From Nitratireductor sp. XY-223 (GTDB lineage: Bacteria > Pseudomonadota > Alphaproteobacteria > Rhizobiales > Rhizobiaceae), in assembly GCF_004959855.1 (NCBI RefSeq), contig NZ_SPNT01000001.1, positions 1,054,001-1,118,000 of the forward strand: a stretch of DNA of 64,000 bases, read 5' to 3'. Under the pieces are notes generated by a model that made no database searches, was not told where the DNA came from, and saw nothing but the letters and a program-made list of their open reading frames with translations. Made by a program: the position numbers and the translations under genes. Each line of letters starts with the position of its first letter. Within the stretch, counting starts at the first letter, position 1. Below, one piece after another: positions 62,558-64,000 of this stretch.

Positions 62558-63399
62558 CAACCGAGGAACTGGACGACACGGCGCAGCCGCTGCTTGCGCA
62601 TCTGATCGAGCTGCGCCAGCGCCTGATGTGGGCCGTGGGCGGTTTTTTTGTCGCCTTTCTGATCTGCTTCTTCTTTGCCAAACAGATATTCAACCTGCTG
62701 GTGGTGCCGTTTTCCTGGGCCGTCGAATGGGCCGGACTCGAGGGACGCCAGATCGAGCTCATCTACACCGCGCCGCAGGAGTTCTTCTTCACCCAGATCA
62801 AGATCGCCATGTTCGGCGGCCTTGTCATCGCGTTTCCGATGATCGCGGCACAGGTCTACAAGTTCGTGGCGCCGGGTCTCTACAAGAACGAGCGGTCGGC
62901 GTTCCTGCCCTTCCTGATCGCTTCTCCGCTGCTGTTCCTGCTTGGCGGCGCGCTGGTCTACCTGTTCTTCACGCCGATGGTGCTGTGGTTCTTCCTGTCC
63001 ATGGAGCAGCCGGCGGAAGGCGGCAAGGTGGCGATCGAACTGCTGCCGAAGGTCTCGGAATATCTTGACCTGATCATGACCTTGATCTTCGCCTTCGGCC
63101 TGGTCTTCCAGTTGCCGGTTGTCACGACACTGCTGGCGCGCGTCGGACTGGTCACAGCGGACGGGCTTGCGTCCAAACGCAAATACGCCATCGTTGCCGC
63201 TTTTATCGCCGCCGCCATATTGACCCCGCCCGATCCGGCGAGCCAGATCGGTCTTGCACTTCCCACCATCCTTCTCTACGAGATTGCCATCTATGCAGCC
63301 CGACTCGTGGAAAAACGGCGCGCCGAGAGCGAGGCGGAGGATGAATCCGACGCGCAGTCGGACGACAAGGACGCATCCTCCGAGGCCTCCACTCCCTAG
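62554..63399 (+). CDS. tatC: Twin-arginine translocase subunit TatC
   Basis: 281 residues from GTG 62554 (GTGA overlap with tatB). Six membrane segments, with the family motifs HLIELRQRLMW near 14-24, the acidic Glu of PQEFFFTQIKIAMFGGL near 71-87, and YKFVAPGLYKNERSAFLPF near 104-122. The C-terminal tail is acidic. It is the receptor for twin-arginine signal peptides. Confidence 0.97.
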   Translation: MTTEELDDTAQPLLAHLIELRQRLMWAVGGFFVAFLICFFFAKQIFNLLVVPFSWAVEWAGLEGRQIELIYTAPQEFFFTQIKIAMFGGLVIAFPMIAAQVYKFVAPGLYKNERSAFLPFLIASPLLFLLGGALVYLFFTPMVLWFFLSMEQPAEGGKVAIELLPKVSEYLDLIMTLIFAFGLVFQLPVVTTLLARVGLVTADGLASKRKYAIVAAFIAAAILTPPDPASQIGLALPTILLYEIAIYAARLVEKRRAESEAEDESDAQSDDKDASSEASTP

Positions 63400-63482
63400 C
63401 GGCGGAATTCCGGTGTCCGAGACCGGTTCTGCAAGATGACATTCGATCACTTCGCCTGAAACGAAGGCTCTAGGCCACGACC

Positions 63483-64000
63483 ATGCTTGATATCAAATGG
63501 ATACGCGAAAACGCCGGTGCGCTCGATGCGGCCCTAGGCAACCGGGGCGCAGAGCCCGCGGCGGCTGAACTGATCAGGATTGACGAGGAGCGCCGCCAAC
63601 ACGTGCAGAAGCTGCAGGACATGCAGGCACGCAGAAACGCGGCGTCCAAGGAAATCGGCGCCGCGATGGGACGCAAGGACCTTGAGACGGCCGATAAACT
63701 CAAGGCCGAGGTCGCCGAATTGAAATCTGCGCTGCAGGCCGCCGAGGAAGAGGCGCGGGTCCTCGACACGCAGCTGGAGGACGCGCTGGCCGCCATACCG
63801 AACATACCGCTCGACGATGTCCCGGTGGGCACCGACGAGGCGGACAATGTCGTCGAGCGGACAGTGGGCGAGAAACCCGGCTGGAACCACGCCGCCCTGG
63901 AGCATTTCGATATCGGTGAAGCGCTCGGCCAGATGGATTTCGAGACCGCTTCGCGGCTCTCCGGCAGCCGCTTCGTGGTGCTGCGGAGCCAGCTTGCGCG
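63483..64000 (+). CDS. serS: Seryl-tRNA synthetase, N-terminal part (cut by window edge)
   Basis: The first 172 residues of SerRS from ATG 63483: the start [20 protein letters not shown], the long antiparallel coiled coil (about 28-110, …[20 protein letters not shown]…) that grips the tRNA-Ser arm, and [17 protein letters not shown]. The catalytic domain lies beyond the window. Follows tatC by 83 bp. Confidence 0.95.
   Translation, partial: MLDIKWIRENAGALDAALGNRGAEPAAAELIRIDEERRQHVQKLQDMQARRNAASKEIGAAMGRKDLETADKLKAEVAELKSALQAAEEEARVLDTQLEDALAAIPNIPLDDVPVGTDEADNVVERTVGEKPGWNHAALEHFDIGEALGQMDFETASRLSGSRFVVLRSQLA

Overview
The window is GC-rich chromosomal DNA of an alphaproteobacterium, most likely order Rhizobiales/Hyphomicrobiales (Rhizobiaceae- or Hoeflea-like). 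The case rests on an ExoR-type Sel1-repeat regulator, a PopZ-type pole organiser, and a housekeeping block in the order xthA-erpA-dgt-argS-SPOR protein-nagZ-scpA-scpB-(ABC ATPase)-tatA-tatB-tatC-serS. Both window edges cut a gene: a LysR regulator on the left and serS on the right. No rRNA or CRISPR array is present. Three complete tRNAs (Leu-UAA, Asn-GUU, Cys-GCA) and one orphan tRNA-like 3' half are visible.

Layout. 1-7.8 kb: a LysR gene end, then a DUF1445 hydro-lyase/D-glutamate cyclase-like gene, a three-part TRAP transporter and a fused 5-oxoprolinase/hydantoinase, read as an uptake and breakdown operon for a 5-oxoproline-like compound. 7.8-11.2 kb: an accessory patch around tRNA-Leu (GNAT-like protein, PAS-like protein overlapping it tail to tail, a small orphan, an XRE regulator, an FkbM methyltransferase). 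11.3-13.9 kb: a LysR regulator divergent from a two-gene unit, an HD-fold protein with PhnZ/TmpB-like ligand spacing plus a membrane di-iron hydroxylase. 14-19.3 kb: a 29-residue basic peptide, an anchored coiled-coil protein, an MFS transporter, a lipase-like hydrolase, and an Lrp regulator divergent from alanine dehydrogenase. 19.4-21.4 kb: an AT-rich patch with two unrecognised genes. 21.4-30.1 kb: an OmpA-like lipoprotein-sized protein, the cysK-alaX-sseA-GNAT operon, CFA synthase, a methyltransferase and small proteins, and a macro-domain hydrolase.

30.25-31.7 kb holds a decayed element in tRNA-Cys. The tRNA 3' end is duplicated 1.35 kb downstream (25 bp, one mismatch). The last ~44 codons of a tyrosine recombinase survive beside the left copy, and five copies of GTTACAC cluster just inside the two ends. 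The cargo is a coiled-coil membrane protein, a Cys-rich small protein and a second membrane protein.

32.5-41.5 kb is a complete zeaxanthin-type carotenoid cluster: crtY-crtI-crtB rightward, facing crtE-ABC ATPase-ABC permease-crtZ leftward, then the type 2 IPP isomerase gene fni divergent from crtE. GGPP made by CrtE with IPP/DMAPP balanced by Fni is condensed by CrtB, desaturated by CrtI, cyclised by CrtY and hydroxylated by CrtZ. The embedded ABC-2 exporter is unexplained by the pathway. 41.6-64 kb is core genome: a PCMT-like methyltransferase, tolC, popZ, valS, ilvD overlapping exoR, then the housekeeping block named above.
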